Assembly: GCA_948735595.1 (NCBI GenBank)
Contig: CAPXSA010000010.1
Location: 1-39,058, forward strand
Length of the DNA: 39,058 bases
Direction of reading: 5' to 3'
Origin: an uncultured Clostridia bacterium
GTDB lineage: Bacteria > Bacillota > Clostridia > TANB77 > CAG-508
The notes under the pieces were generated by a model. That model did not search any database and was not told the origin of the DNA. It saw only the letters and a program-made list of their open reading frames with translations. Numbering within the stretch: the first letter of the stretch is position 1; each line of letters opens with the position of its first letter. Of this stretch, positions 25,266 through 33,376 are shown in pieces. The translations under genes and the position numbers were made by a program.

Positions 25266-25368
25266 TGTTGGTTTAGGGACGTATCTTTAACTGACGCTTT
25301 GAAAAAAGCCAGATAATTGTACAAATAATGACGAAGTGTTGGTTAAAGGTACGTCCCTAAACTGACAC
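25265..25368. repeat. 104-bp inverted repeat with 33-base arms, GTGTTGGTTTAGGGACGT variant
   Basis: The arms are 25265-25297 (starts GTGTTGGTTTAGGGACGT) and 25336-25368 (ends ACGTCCCTAAACTGACAC). I count six differences between arm one and the reverse complement of arm two, and every one gives a G-U wobble in RNA, so the transcribed stem is 33 uninterrupted pairs. It lies between hydC and hydB inside an operon. A partial copy of the same repeat ends the window at 39044-39058. Confidence 0.85.
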
Positions 25369-25384
25369 TGGCTTGGGAGGTAAC

Positions 25385-27241
25385 ATGGAAACTCTAGAAA
25401 AGATTAGAAAGATAAGAGAAGAAAAAAGAAAAGAATTAGACCTTCGCGTAAATAGTAATGTTGGAACAAAAGAAAAACATATTTTAGTATGTCATGGAAC
25501 AGGTTGTACTTCTTCAAAATCTCCACAAATTATTGAAAATTTCCGTAAGATTTTAGAAGAAAAGAAAATAGAAAATGTACGTGTTATTCAAACAGGTTGT
25601 TTTGGGCTATGCGCAAAGGGACCTATTGTCATTATCCGTCCAGAAGATACCTTTTATGCACAGGTAACACCAGAAGACTGCGAAGAAATTATCCAAACAC
25701 ACATTATAGAAGGTAAAACTGTGGAACGTTTGCTTTGCCAAGATATTGACGGAAGCAAAGTGCAAAAACTAGATGACCTTACCTTCTACAAAAAGCAAAA
25801 AAGAATTGCACTTCAAAATTGTGGAAGAATTGACCCAGAACAAATTGATGAATACATAGCTTTTGATGGATATAAGGCATTAGAAAAAGTATTATTAGAA
25901 ATGACACCAGAAGAAGTTATTGATACAATTGAAAAATCAGGTTTAAGAGGTAGAGGAGGAGCAGGCTTTCCAACAGGAAAAAAGTGGGCTCTTACTAAAG
26001 CAGCAACAGGAAAACAAAAATATGTAGTATGTAATGCAGATGAAGGTGATCCGGGAGCCTTTATGGATAGAAGCATTTTAGAAGGCGACCCACACTCTGT
26101 ACTAGAAGCCATGATGATAGCAGGATACGCTATTGGAGCTAATCAAGGATATATTTATGTAAGAGCAGAATATCCAATTGCAGTAGAAAGATTTGAGGTA
26201 GCTATTAAACAAGCAAGAGAATATGGAATACTAGGAAAAAATATTTTGGGAAGCAGTTTTGAATTTGATGTGGATATTAGACTAGGTGCTGGAGCGTTTG
26301 TCTGTGGAGAAGAAACTGCACTATTAGAATCGATTGAAGGAAAAAGAGGGCAGCCAAGAGTAAAACCACCATATCCAGCAAATCAAGGACTATGGTTCAA
26401 GCCAACTTTAATTAATAATGTAGAAACTTTTGCAAATGTGACTAGAATTATTTTAAATGGAGCAGACTGGTATAACAGTATTGGTACAGAACATTCTAAA
26501 GGAACAAAAGTATTTGCATTAGGTGGAAATGTGGTCAATGTTGGATTAGTAGAAGTACCAATGGGAACTACTTTGCGTGAAATTGTGTATGACATTGGTG
26601 GTGGAATTCCAAATGGTAGAGATTTTAAAGCTGCACAAACAGGAGGTCCTTCAGGAGGTTGCATTCCAAAAGAGCATTTAGATACTCCGATTGATTATGA
26701 GTCATTAAAAGAAATTGGCTCTATGATGGGGTCAGGTGGTCTAATTGTTATGGATGATACCAAATGTATGGTAAACTTATCAAAATTTTATCTAAGCTTT
26801 ACAGTAGATGAGTCTTGTGGCAAATGTACACCTTGTAGAATTGGAACTAAAAGAATGTTAGAGTTATTAGAAAAAATGACAACAGGAGAAGCAGAGCTAG
26901 ATGATTTAAATAAGTTAGAAGAATTAGCTGTCAATATTCCAAAAACAGCAATTTGTGGCTTAGGGCAATCTGCACCAAATCCTGTACTTTCTACTTTAAA
27001 ATATTTTAGAGAAGAATATTTAGAACATGTGAAATACAAAGAATGTAAAACAGGAGAGTGTAAAGCTTTAGCAAAGATACAAATAGACAGTGAAAAATGT
27101 AAAGGCTGCGGAATGTGCAAGAGGAACTGTCCAGTAAATGCAATTGAAGGAGAAACAGGAAAAACGCATAAAATAGATGAAGCTACTTGTATTAAATGTG
27201 GAACTTGTATATCAGTTTGTCCATTTCATGCGATTGGATAA
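25385..27241 (+). CDS. hydB: NuoF-like NADH/FMN subunit of the hydrogenase (HydB)
   Basis: Flavin subunit that oxidises or reduces NAD(H). Domain order: N-terminal thioredoxin-like [2Fe-2S] domain (CHGTGCTSSKS, CFGLCAKGP), NuoF Rossmann-like domain with GLRGRGGAGFPTGKKW (FMN/NADH), CNADEGDPGAFMDR, GAGAFVCGEETALLESIEG, the [4Fe-4S] motif ESCGKCTPCRIG and a C-terminal 2[4Fe-4S] ferredoxin domain (CKGCGMCKRNCP, CIKCGTCISVCP). At 618 residues the length is normal for HydB/HndC types. The start is placed at the ATG at 25385 with GGGAGG upstream, not the in-frame TTG at 25373. Confidence 0.95.
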   Translation: METLEKIRKIREEKRKELDLRVNSNVGTKEKHILVCHGTGCTSSKSPQIIENFRKILEEKKIENVRVIQTGCFGLCAKGPIVIIRPEDTFYAQVTPEDCEEIIQTHIIEGKTVERLLCQDIDGSKVQKLDDLTFYKKQKRIALQNCGRIDPEQIDEYIAFDGYKALEKVLLEMTPEEVIDTIEKSGLRGRGGAGFPTGKKWALTKAATGKQKYVVCNADEGDPGAFMDRSILEGDPHSVLEAMMIAGYAIGANQGYIYVRAEYPIAVERFEVAIKQAREYGILGKNILGSSFEFDVDIRLGAGAFVCGEETALLESIEGKRGQPRVKPPYPANQGLWFKPTLINNVETFANVTRIILNGADWYNSIGTEHSKGTKVFALGGNVVNVGLVEVPMGTTLREIVYDIGGGIPNGRDFKAAQTGGPSGGCIPKEHLDTPIDYESLKEIGSMMGSGGLIVMDDTKCMVNLSKFYLSFTVDESCGKCTPCRIGTKRMLELLEKMTTGEAELDDLNKLEELAVNIPKTAICGLGQSAPNPVLSTLKYFREEYLEHVKYKECKTGECKALAKIQIDSEKCKGCGMCKRNCPVNAIEGETGKTHKIDEATCIKCGTCISVCPFHAIG

Positions 27242-27252
27242 GGAGAGAGAAG

Positions 27253-27825
27253 ATGAAATATTTTAAAAAGTTAATAGGAGATAGAATCTATTTATCACCA
27301 AGAAATAGTCAAGATGTAGAGATATTTACCAAATGGCTAAATGATTTTCAAGTGACAGACTATACAGGAAGAAGCGGAATGATTACAACATTAGAAGGAG
27401 AAAAACAATACTTAGAACAAACAGAAAGTGAAGAAAAAAGGCAATTTGTAATTGTGACTTTAGATAAAGATGAAATGATAGGAACAGTTAGTCTAGAAAG
27501 AATTAATCATATTAATAGACATGCAATATTAGGTGTATTTATTGGAGAAGAAGCTTATCGAAATGGTGGCTATGGAACAGAAGCAATTAATTTGATTTTG
27601 GACTATGGTTTTAACTACTTAAATTTAAATTCTATTCAATTAGATGTATATGCTTTTAATGAAAGGGCAATTGCATGTTACAAAAAATGTGGCTTTCAAG
27701 AAGCGGGAAAAAGAAGAAAAGCTATTTTTGTAAATGGAAACTATTATGATATTATGCAAATGGATATTTTGAAAGAAGAATTTAAGCAAGCAGGCAAAGA
27801 ATATATACGTAATAAAAATGTATAA
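27253..27825 (+). CDS. GNAT family N-acetyltransferase (RimJ/RimL type)
   Basis: Acetyl-CoA-dependent acyltransferase of about 190 residues with the RimJ/RimL pattern GVFIGEEAYRNGGYGTEAIN (acetyl-CoA loop) and LDVYAFNERAIACYKKCGF. The start is the ATG at 27253 (MKYFKKLIGDRIYLSPR) with AAGGAGAG upstream; the open frame before it lies in hydB. It is embedded between hydB and hydA with 11 and 30 bases of spacing, so it is co-transcribed with the hydrogenase. A substrate cannot be read from sequence, and a role in hydrogenase function is not implied by the family. Confidence 0.9.
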   Translation: MKYFKKLIGDRIYLSPRNSQDVEIFTKWLNDFQVTDYTGRSGMITTLEGEKQYLEQTESEEKRQFVIVTLDKDEMIGTVSLERINHINRHAILGVFIGEEAYRNGGYGTEAINLILDYGFNYLNLNSIQLDVYAFNERAIACYKKCGFQEAGKRRKAIFVNGNYYDIMQMDILKEEFKQAGKEYIRNKNV

Positions 27826-27855
27826 AGAAAATTAATTTGGAAAGGAAGAGGTAGA

Positions 27856-28071
27856 ATGGCAGAATTACCAAAAGTGCACTTAACCATTGATAATAAAGAG
27901 GTAGCGGTTCCAAAAGGAACAACCATCTTACAAGCTGCAAGACAAGCCAATATTGACATTCCTACACTTTGCTATTTAAAAGAAATCAATGCAATTGGTG
28001 ATTGTAGAATGTGTATCACAGAAGTAGAAGGAAGAAAAGGGTTTGCTACTTCTTGTATTCAGCAAGTGTAA
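27856..28071 (+). CDS. hydA: HydA N-terminal [2Fe-2S] domain, ended by an in-frame TAA
   Basis: The 71 residues form the plant-type [2Fe-2S] ferredoxin domain that normally begins HydA: PKVHLTIDNKEVAVPKGTTI, LCYLKEINAIGDCRMC and TSC, with all four cluster cysteines present. AGGAAGAGG is the RBS. The TAA at 28069-28071 is in the same frame as the rest of HydA, which resumes EGMVVHTHSPAVIE; family members have an ordinary residue, usually Glu, at this site. A single G-to-T change (GAA to TAA) would explain it. Confidence 0.85.
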   Translation: MAELPKVHLTIDNKEVAVPKGTTILQAARQANIDIPTLCYLKEINAIGDCRMCITEVEGRKGFATSCIQQV

Positions 28072-28077
28072 GAAGGA

Positions 28078-29610
28078 ATGGTAGTACATACGCATTCACC
28101 AGCGGTAATTGAAGCAAGGAAGATGATACTAGACTTAATTTTATCTAATCACCATCGTGACTGCTTAACCTGTACACGAAATGGAAATTGTGAATTACAA
28201 GCTTTAGCAGTAAAATTCAATGTACAAAGTGTACGCTATGAAGGAGCAAAAAATGAACACAAGATAGATGATAGCTCACCTTCGATTGTACGTGACTTTA
28301 ATAAATGTATTCTATGTAGAAGATGTGTATCTGCTTGTAAAAAAGTGCAAAAAGTTGGTGCCATTGATGCTGTAAATAGAGGATTTACCTCTTGTATTTC
28401 AACAGTAGGTGACCATAGTTTAAATGATGTAAATTGTACTTTTTGCGGACAATGTATTCAAGCATGTCCAACAGGAGCTTTACATGAAAAAGATTCTACG
28501 GAATTAGTATGGGAAAAATTAAGAGATCCTGAAAGTTATGTGATTGTGCAAACGGCACCAGCAGTAAGGGTAGCATTGGGAGAAGAATTTGGAATGCCAA
28601 TTGGAACCAATGTAACTGGCAAAATGGTAGCAGCTCTTCAAAGACTAGGATTTGATAAAGTATTTGATACCAATACTGGTGCAGACTTTACCATTATGGA
28701 AGAAGGAACAGAGCTTATCAAACGTTTGCAAGAAAATGACCATCTTCCAATGATAACCTCTTGCAGCCCGGGTTGGGTAAGGTATATTGAAATGAATTAT
28801 CCAGAAAATTTACCGCATTTATCTAGTTGTAAATCTCCGCATGAAATGTTTGGAGCACTTTTGAAAACATATTATGCAAGCAAACAAAAAATCAATCCAG
28901 AAAAAATCTTTGTTGTTTCAGTCATGCCTTGCATTGCGAAAAAGTTTGAAAGACAAAGAGAAGAAATGAAAGATAATGGGCTATATGATGTAGACGCAGT
29001 GTTAACAACTAGAGAATTGGCAAGAATGATTAAACAAGCTAATATTGAATTTGTAGAATTAGAAGACGAAGTTTTTGATGATCCAATGGGAGAAGCAACA
29101 GGTGCAGCTGCCATCTTTGGTGTAACAGGTGGAGTGGCGGAAGCGGCACTAAGAAGTGTATCAGAGATTATGACAGGGAAACCTTTAGAGAAAATAGAAT
29201 TTGAAGAAGTAAGAGGACAACAAGGAATAAAAAGAACGACCATAAAAATTGGGGACCAAGAAGTAAAAGCAGTTGTAGCAAGTGGGCTAGGCAATGCCCA
29301 AACGATTATGGAAGAAATAAAATCAGGAAAAGCAGATTACCAATTTGTAGAGATTATGGCATGTCCAGGTGGATGTATTATGGGTGGAGGTCAGCCAATT
29401 AAAAGTAGCAAAATTAGAGAAACAGTAAATGTGGCTAAAAAGCGTTCAGAAGCAATGTATAGTATTGACGAAAGAAGTACTATAAGGCTTTCACATAAAA
29501 ATCCAGTATTGCAAAAAATCTATCAGGAGTTCTTAGGAGAACCGGGTGGGCATTTAGCACACGAACTATTACATACTCATTATGAGAAAAGAGAGAAATA
29601 TAGGATTTAG
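28078..29610 (+). CDS. hydA: [FeFe] hydrogenase catalytic subunit HydA, main part
   Basis: Catalyses reversible proton reduction to H2 at the H cluster. It carries the His-Cys3 [4Fe-4S] domain (HHRDCLTCTRNGNC), a 2[4Fe-4S] domain (CILCRRCVSACKK, CTFCGQCIQACP) and the three H-cluster motifs: L1 TSCSPGWVRY, L2 MPCIAKK and L3 EIMACPGGCIMGGGQP. The C-terminal small-subunit-like region ends HLAHELLHTHY. In frame with the N-terminal piece it would be 584 residues plus the TAA. The first ATG (28078) has an SD-like AAGAAGG only 1 base away, so translation probably relies on re-initiation or readthrough. All catalytic residues are intact. Confidence 0.93.
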   Translation: MVVHTHSPAVIEARKMILDLILSNHHRDCLTCTRNGNCELQALAVKFNVQSVRYEGAKNEHKIDDSSPSIVRDFNKCILCRRCVSACKKVQKVGAIDAVNRGFTSCISTVGDHSLNDVNCTFCGQCIQACPTGALHEKDSTELVWEKLRDPESYVIVQTAPAVRVALGEEFGMPIGTNVTGKMVAALQRLGFDKVFDTNTGADFTIMEEGTELIKRLQENDHLPMITSCSPGWVRYIEMNYPENLPHLSSCKSPHEMFGALLKTYYASKQKINPEKIFVVSVMPCIAKKFERQREEMKDNGLYDVDAVLTTRELARMIKQANIEFVELEDEVFDDPMGEATGAAAIFGVTGGVAEAALRSVSEIMTGKPLEKIEFEEVRGQQGIKRTTIKIGDQEVKAVVASGLGNAQTIMEEIKSGKADYQFVEIMACPGGCIMGGGQPIKSSKIRETVNVAKKRSEAMYSIDERSTIRLSHKNPVLQKIYQEFLGEPGGHLAHELLHTHYEKREKYRI

Positions 29611-29654
29611 AAAGAAATACAAAATAGACTTCGAAACAAATGTTTTAAAATCTA

Positions 29655-29683
29655 TTGACTTTTATAAATATTAACAGTACAAT
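29655..29683 (+). promoter_or_regulatory. Promoter of the small hydrophobic peptide gene
   Basis: TTGACT (29655-29660), a 17-base spacer and TACAAT (29678-29683). Transcription would start near 29690, giving a leader of about 55 bases. Confidence 0.6.
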
Positions 29684-29717
29684 TGAAAAAGAGGTTAGGA
29701 AAAGCAGAGTGTGGTTG

Positions 29718-29736
29718 CCTCCTTACATAAAGGAGG
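29718..29736 (+). promoter_or_regulatory. Hairpin that hides the ribosome binding site
   Basis: CCTCCTT (29718-29724) pairs perfectly with AAGGAGG (29730-29736) around ACATA. The right arm is the Shine-Dalgarno sequence of the peptide at 29745. Sequestered RBSs are typical of type I toxin mRNAs. Confidence 0.7.
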
Positions 29737-29744
29737 TGATGTAT

Positions 29745-29858
29745 ATGATAGAAACACTATTTATAATTATTTACTTATTATTTTATGCCTTAGTTGGTAT
29801 AGCTATCGTAACATTAACTCTTATTATTGCAATAGTAATAATTTTGAGTAAAAAATAA
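29745..29858 (+). CDS. Small hydrophobic membrane peptide, probable type I toxin (37 aa)
   Basis: The 37 residues are nearly one membrane helix (IETLFIIIYLLFYALVGI onward) ending in SKK, as in TxpA/BsrG/holin-like toxins. The start is the ATG at 29745, 8 bases after AGGAGG; the open frame extends upstream to 29655 but that part contains the promoter. A hairpin masks the RBS. A divergent-strand promoter beyond the shared terminator is placed to make an antisense RNA. It lies between hydA and era and is not part of either unit. The toxin role is inferred from architecture, not from a match to a named toxin. Confidence 0.65.
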   Translation: MIETLFIIIYLLFYALVGIAIVTLTLIIAIVIILSKK

Positions 29859-29859
29859 A

Positions 29860-29940
29860 ACAATACACATCTCTGCCTGCCCGTGGAGATGTGTATTTTC
29901 ACATAACATTGGCAACCACATTTTGTGGCTCCTAACTTCT
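29860..29940 (-). ncRNA. Predicted antisense RNA (type I antitoxin)
   Basis: A minus-strand promoter at 29947-29974 (next entry) would start an RNA at about 29940 that runs into the shared terminator, overlapping the 3' end of the peptide mRNA. Its 5' part contains the hairpin CCACAAAATGTGG. It also repeats leader sequences of the peptide mRNA (GTTAGGA and TGTGGTTGCC), present on the plus strand as inverted copies at 29694-29719 and 29911-29936. The RNA ends are estimates. Confidence 0.55.
29862..29897. terminator. Bidirectional terminator shared by peptide mRNA and antisense RNA
   Basis: AATACACATCTC (29862-29873) and GAGATGTGTATT (29886-29897) form a perfect 12-bp stem with a 12-base loop. 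TTTT follows on the plus strand and TTGTTTTATTTTTT on the minus strand. Confidence 0.85.
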
Positions 29941-29946
29941 ACTAAT

Positions 29947-29974
29947 ATTATACCATAAAGTAAAGAAATGTCAA
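29947..29974 (-). promoter_or_regulatory. Minus-strand promoter of the antisense RNA
   Basis: On the minus strand: TTGACA (29974-29969), a 16-base spacer and TATAAT (29952-29947), both perfect. Confidence 0.8.
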
Positions 29975-30055
29975 TGTAGTTTTAAAAAGAGTTGAAATAT
30001 AGCGATAATAAAAAGGAAAGGACATAATAAATTTAATTATTATGTAAAAAGGCGT

Positions 30056-30961
30056 ATGGAAAATTTTAAATCAGGCTTTGTAGCAATTGTGGGAAGAACT
30101 AATGTTGGAAAATCCAGTATCTTAAATGATATGGTAGGGCAAAAAGTAGCAGTGGTAGCAAATAAACCACAAACTACAAGAACAGCTATTAAGGCAATTG
30201 TTAATCGTGAGCATTCTCAAATTATTTTTACAGATACACCAGGAATTCATAAGCCAAAATCAAAATTAGGTGATACCATGGTAGAAACAGCATGGGGAAG
30301 TATTCCTGATAGTGATGTGGTTCTATTTGTGGTAGAGGCTACCTCTGATGGAATTGGCAAAGGTGACCAAATGATTTTAGATAAAATTAAAGAAGCGAAA
30401 GCACAGACGATTTTGGTGATTAATAAGATTGATTTGGTAAGTAAAGAGCAAATTTTTAAAATGATTGAAGCTTTTAAAGATGAATACCATTTTAAAGCAA
30501 TTATTCCAATTTCAGCTTTAAAAGCATCTGATGTAGAAATCATTTTAGAAGAAATTGAGAAGAACTTAAAAGAAGGTCCTGCATATTATGATATAGAGGA
30601 ATATACAGACCAAACTTTAAGAGATTTGGCTGCAGAAACAATACGAGAAAAAGCATTAAAACTATTGAAAGATGAAGTTCCACATGGTATATTAATTGAA
30701 ATGGAGAAAATGAAAAAAAGCAAAACGAGGGAAGAAAAGCCAATATTTAATGTAGAAGCCACTATTTATTGTTTAAGAGAATCACATAAAGGAATTATCA
30801 TCGGTAAAGGTGGAGCAATGCTTAAAAGAATTGGAACATATGCTAGAGAAGACTTAGAGAAAATGCTAGAGACACAAGTGAATTTGAAATTATGGGTAAA
30901 GGTAAGAGAAGATTGGATTAATGAAGAGCGTTTTATAAAACAATTTAAAAATACAGATTGA
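30056..30961 (+). CDS. era: GTPase Era
   Basis: Essential GTPase that binds 16S rRNA during 30S assembly. G1 GRTNVGKSS, switch/G2 KPQTTRTAI, G3 DTPGIH and G4 NKID are all present. The C-terminal KH domain has GIIIGKGGAMLKRIG. 301 residues, normal. The ATG at 30056 has a weak RBS (AAAAAGG). It is followed by yqzL and recO in the usual Firmicutes order. Confidence 0.98.
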   Translation: MENFKSGFVAIVGRTNVGKSSILNDMVGQKVAVVANKPQTTRTAIKAIVNREHSQIIFTDTPGIHKPKSKLGDTMVETAWGSIPDSDVVLFVVEATSDGIGKGDQMILDKIKEAKAQTILVINKIDLVSKEQIFKMIEAFKDEYHFKAIIPISALKASDVEIILEEIEKNLKEGPAYYDIEEYTDQTLRDLAAETIREKALKLLKDEVPHGILIEMEKMKKSKTREEKPIFNVEATIYCLRESHKGIIIGKGGAMLKRIGTYAREDLEKMLETQVNLKLWVKVREDWINEERFIKQFKNTD

Positions 30962-31050
30962 AAAAATTTCCAACCATAAAATCGAATAAAAAATGGAAAA
31001 AAGATCATCATAAATACAGAAGGCATAAATAAAGAGGAGTTGAGACACAT

Positions 31051-31212
31051 ATGATACAAAAACAGATGAAAGACCTAGCATGGAATACATTTAAACAAAC
31101 TGGAGACATCAATACTTTTATGGAATTGTTGCAAGTAGAAAATATGCAAAAAAATGGAATGTTTGAACCACAAGAAAATGCACAAGGAATTGAAAAACAA
31201 ATTAAGGACTAA
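31051..31212 (+). CDS. yqzL: YqzL-like small protein (53 aa)
   Basis: The ATG at 31051 with GAGGAG at 31034-31039 gives MIQKQMKDLAWNTFKQTGDI, with the YqzL pattern of a W-x2-F-x2-TGD motif. This small protein lies between era and recO in many Firmicutes. Its function is unknown. The tail from about residue 31 is polar and not conserved-looking. It ends 17 bases before recO. Confidence 0.8.
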   Translation: MIQKQMKDLAWNTFKQTGDINTFMELLQVENMQKNGMFEPQENAQGIEKQIKD

Positions 31213-31229
31213 GATAGAGGACTAACAAT

Positions 31230-31955
31230 ATGGGAATTATCAAAACAAAAGGAATTATTCTTTCAGAAAGTAATATGAATGATTTTGACAAGATGTTAAC
31301 AATGCTTACTCCCAATGGGAAAATAGGGTGTGCTGCAAAAGGGGCTAGAAAACCAAAAAGCCTCTTAATGGCAGGCACTCAATTTTTGTGTTTTGGTGAG
31401 TACATGCTCTATCAAGGGACAAGCAGTTACCATATCAATTCTTGTGATACTATTGAACTTTTTTATCCTATTCGAACAGACTTAGATAAATTAAAATATG
31501 CAGCACATGTTACTAAAGTTATTAATGATGTAACAGATGAAAATCAAAATACATATCGCATTTTGCAACTCTTTTTAAACACTTTATATATGATATCAGA
31601 AACAGACAAAGACTTAGACTTTATTCTTTCTGTATTCAAGTTAAGACTATTATGTTTGCTTGGATTTACTCCACAAATTAAAGCATGTACAAATTGTAAA
31701 ACTGGGGAAAATATAACGCATTTTAGTATAAGGGATAATGGTTTTAAATGTGAGGCTTGTAGCAAAATTGATAAAGGGGCAATTAGAATATCGGACTCTA
31801 CAAAAACTGCTATGCAATATATTGTACTTGCAGATCCTAAAAAAATATTCTCCTTTCAAATTTCTGAGGAAAATTTGCAAGAATTAAATTTAGTAAGTAA
31901 TCTGTATTTTAATGAGAAGCTGGAAAAGGAATATAAGGTGGAGAGTTTATTTTAA
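31230..31955 (+). CDS. recO: DNA repair protein RecO
   Basis: RecO loads RecA at gaps together with RecR and anneals single strands. The N-terminal OB fold begins MGIIKTKGIILSESNMNDFD, and the protein contains CAAKGARKPKS and a zinc motif CTNCKTGENITHFSIRDNGF followed by CEAC. 241 residues, normal. It is third in era-yqzL-recO, starting 17 bases after yqzL with GATAGAGGAC upstream. Confidence 0.95.
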   Translation: MGIIKTKGIILSESNMNDFDKMLTMLTPNGKIGCAAKGARKPKSLLMAGTQFLCFGEYMLYQGTSSYHINSCDTIELFYPIRTDLDKLKYAAHVTKVINDVTDENQNTYRILQLFLNTLYMISETDKDLDFILSVFKLRLLCLLGFTPQIKACTNCKTGENITHFSIRDNGFKCEACSKIDKGAIRISDSTKTAMQYIVLADPKKIFSFQISEENLQELNLVSNLYFNEKLEKEYKVESLF

Positions 31956-32049
31956 TTTTTAGAATGGAACAGTTATATAAAAAACAAATATTAAGAAAAG
32001 ATTAAGTCTGTATTTATTGAGAGCCTAAGAAATGCAAGATTTGAAATAA

Positions 32050-32078
32050 TTGACACAAAATATAAAATGTGATACAAT
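32050..32078 (+). promoter_or_regulatory. Promoter of the glycosyltransferase-like/pyruvyltransferase-like pair
   Basis: Perfect TTGACA (32050-32055), a 17-base spacer and TACAAT (32073-32078), 53 bases before the start at 32132. Confidence 0.8.
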
Positions 32079-32131
32079 TTAGGAGTTAAATGTAAGTATT
32101 TGACATAGACATAAGAGCAAAGGAGAAAGAT

Positions 32132-33376
32132 ATGAGCAAAACAGTTCAATTTGGAATAGGTTTTGTAACAGGAAGACCTAATGTATGTAAAGTAATTAAT
32201 AATACTTATCAACAATTATTAGAACAATTTAAGAATACAGACGATAAAGTAGAGTTAACTATCTTTATTCTTTTTGATTTAGAATATCAATATACCACGA
32301 GAGTGGACTTTTATGGGCTAATGCCGAATGTTTATAAAGATATCAAAATTAAATATATTACTCCAGAAGATATTGAAGAAATGAAAAAAAGACTTATTGG
32401 AAAGGGAAATCTAACAAAAAATGAAGCGGATTTATTTTTTGGACATGGACATGCTAAAGGTAGAAATACATTAATGTATTATGCATTAATTAGAAATATA
32501 GATTACCTTTTATTTTGGGATGATGATGAATATCCTGTTGCTTGTATAAAAAATGGAGATAAAAAAGAAATTTTATGGCAAAAGCAAGAAAATATTGCAA
32601 TGCATTATCAATATATACAAAATGCAGATGTTACAATAGGATATCACTGTGGTTATATTTCACCAATTCCCTATGTAGAGTTAAATGAAGAAGTAGATGA
32701 AAAATTATTTGGAAATTATATAGAGGCTATTAGTAATGATATTATTTCATGGGCTTCTATAAAGGAAAAGTTTGTAAAGGATAATGGAATTACTTATGCA
32801 GATGAACAAATTGCACAAGGAAAAAATTTGTATGAAATAGAATATCAAAATGGAGGCAAGTGGGTAGCAGGCTCTACTTTATGCTTGAATTTAAACCATA
32901 TTGACAAAATTCCAGCTTTTTATAATCCGGAGGGAGCTAGAGGAGAAGATACATTCTTTTCTACAAAGTTAAAAGAGGCAAAAGTTCTTAAAGTGCCAGT
33001 ATACCATTTTCATGATGGATTTTTAAAGTATTCTAACATTTTACACGAGAAATATCCTAAAACATTAAGGAGAATTAAGATAGAAGATGAACAAATTGCT
33101 AAAAGATTTATTCAAGCTTCAAGAGGATGGATAAAATATAAGCCACTATTTGAATATATTACAGCACCTGAAAATTATAAAGAGAAAATGAGCGATATTT
33201 CTAGAAAATTACAAGAAGGAGTTCCTGAGATAAATAAATTATTTGGAGGAGACCAGTGTAATATTTTATTAGATGATTTGAAAAATTATAACAAAAATGT
33301 AAAAAAACATTATGATGAATATTTACGTACAAACGAAATATGGGATAGGATAAAAAAGGAGGCAGGGAATGGATAA
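32132..33376 (+). CDS. Glycosyltransferase-like protein (GT-A type, 414 aa)
   Basis: Probable sugar transferase. The central segment LLFWDDDEYP is a DxD-type metal/nucleotide-sugar site. GEDTFFSTKLKEA downstream resembles the ED motif of GT-A enzymes acting as catalytic base, and YHFHDGFLKY a late metal/His ligand. The N-terminal part is compatible with a nucleotide-binding fold (FGIGFVTGRPNVCKVINNTY). No membrane segment. The exact family is not recognised. It overlaps by 8 bases a pyruvyltransferase-like gene, and the two probably modify one surface glycan. AAAGGAGAAAG precedes the ATG. Confidence 0.7.
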   Translation: MSKTVQFGIGFVTGRPNVCKVINNTYQQLLEQFKNTDDKVELTIFILFDLEYQYTTRVDFYGLMPNVYKDIKIKYITPEDIEEMKKRLIGKGNLTKNEADLFFGHGHAKGRNTLMYYALIRNIDYLLFWDDDEYPVACIKNGDKKEILWQKQENIAMHYQYIQNADVTIGYHCGYISPIPYVELNEEVDEKLFGNYIEAISNDIISWASIKEKFVKDNGITYADEQIAQGKNLYEIEYQNGGKWVAGSTLCLNLNHIDKIPAFYNPEGARGEDTFFSTKLKEAKVLKVPVYHFHDGFLKYSNILHEKYPKTLRRIKIEDEQIAKRFIQASRGWIKYKPLFEYITAPENYKEKMSDISRKLQEGVPEINKLFGGDQCNILLDDLKNYNKNVKKHYDEYLRTNEIWDRIKKEAGNG

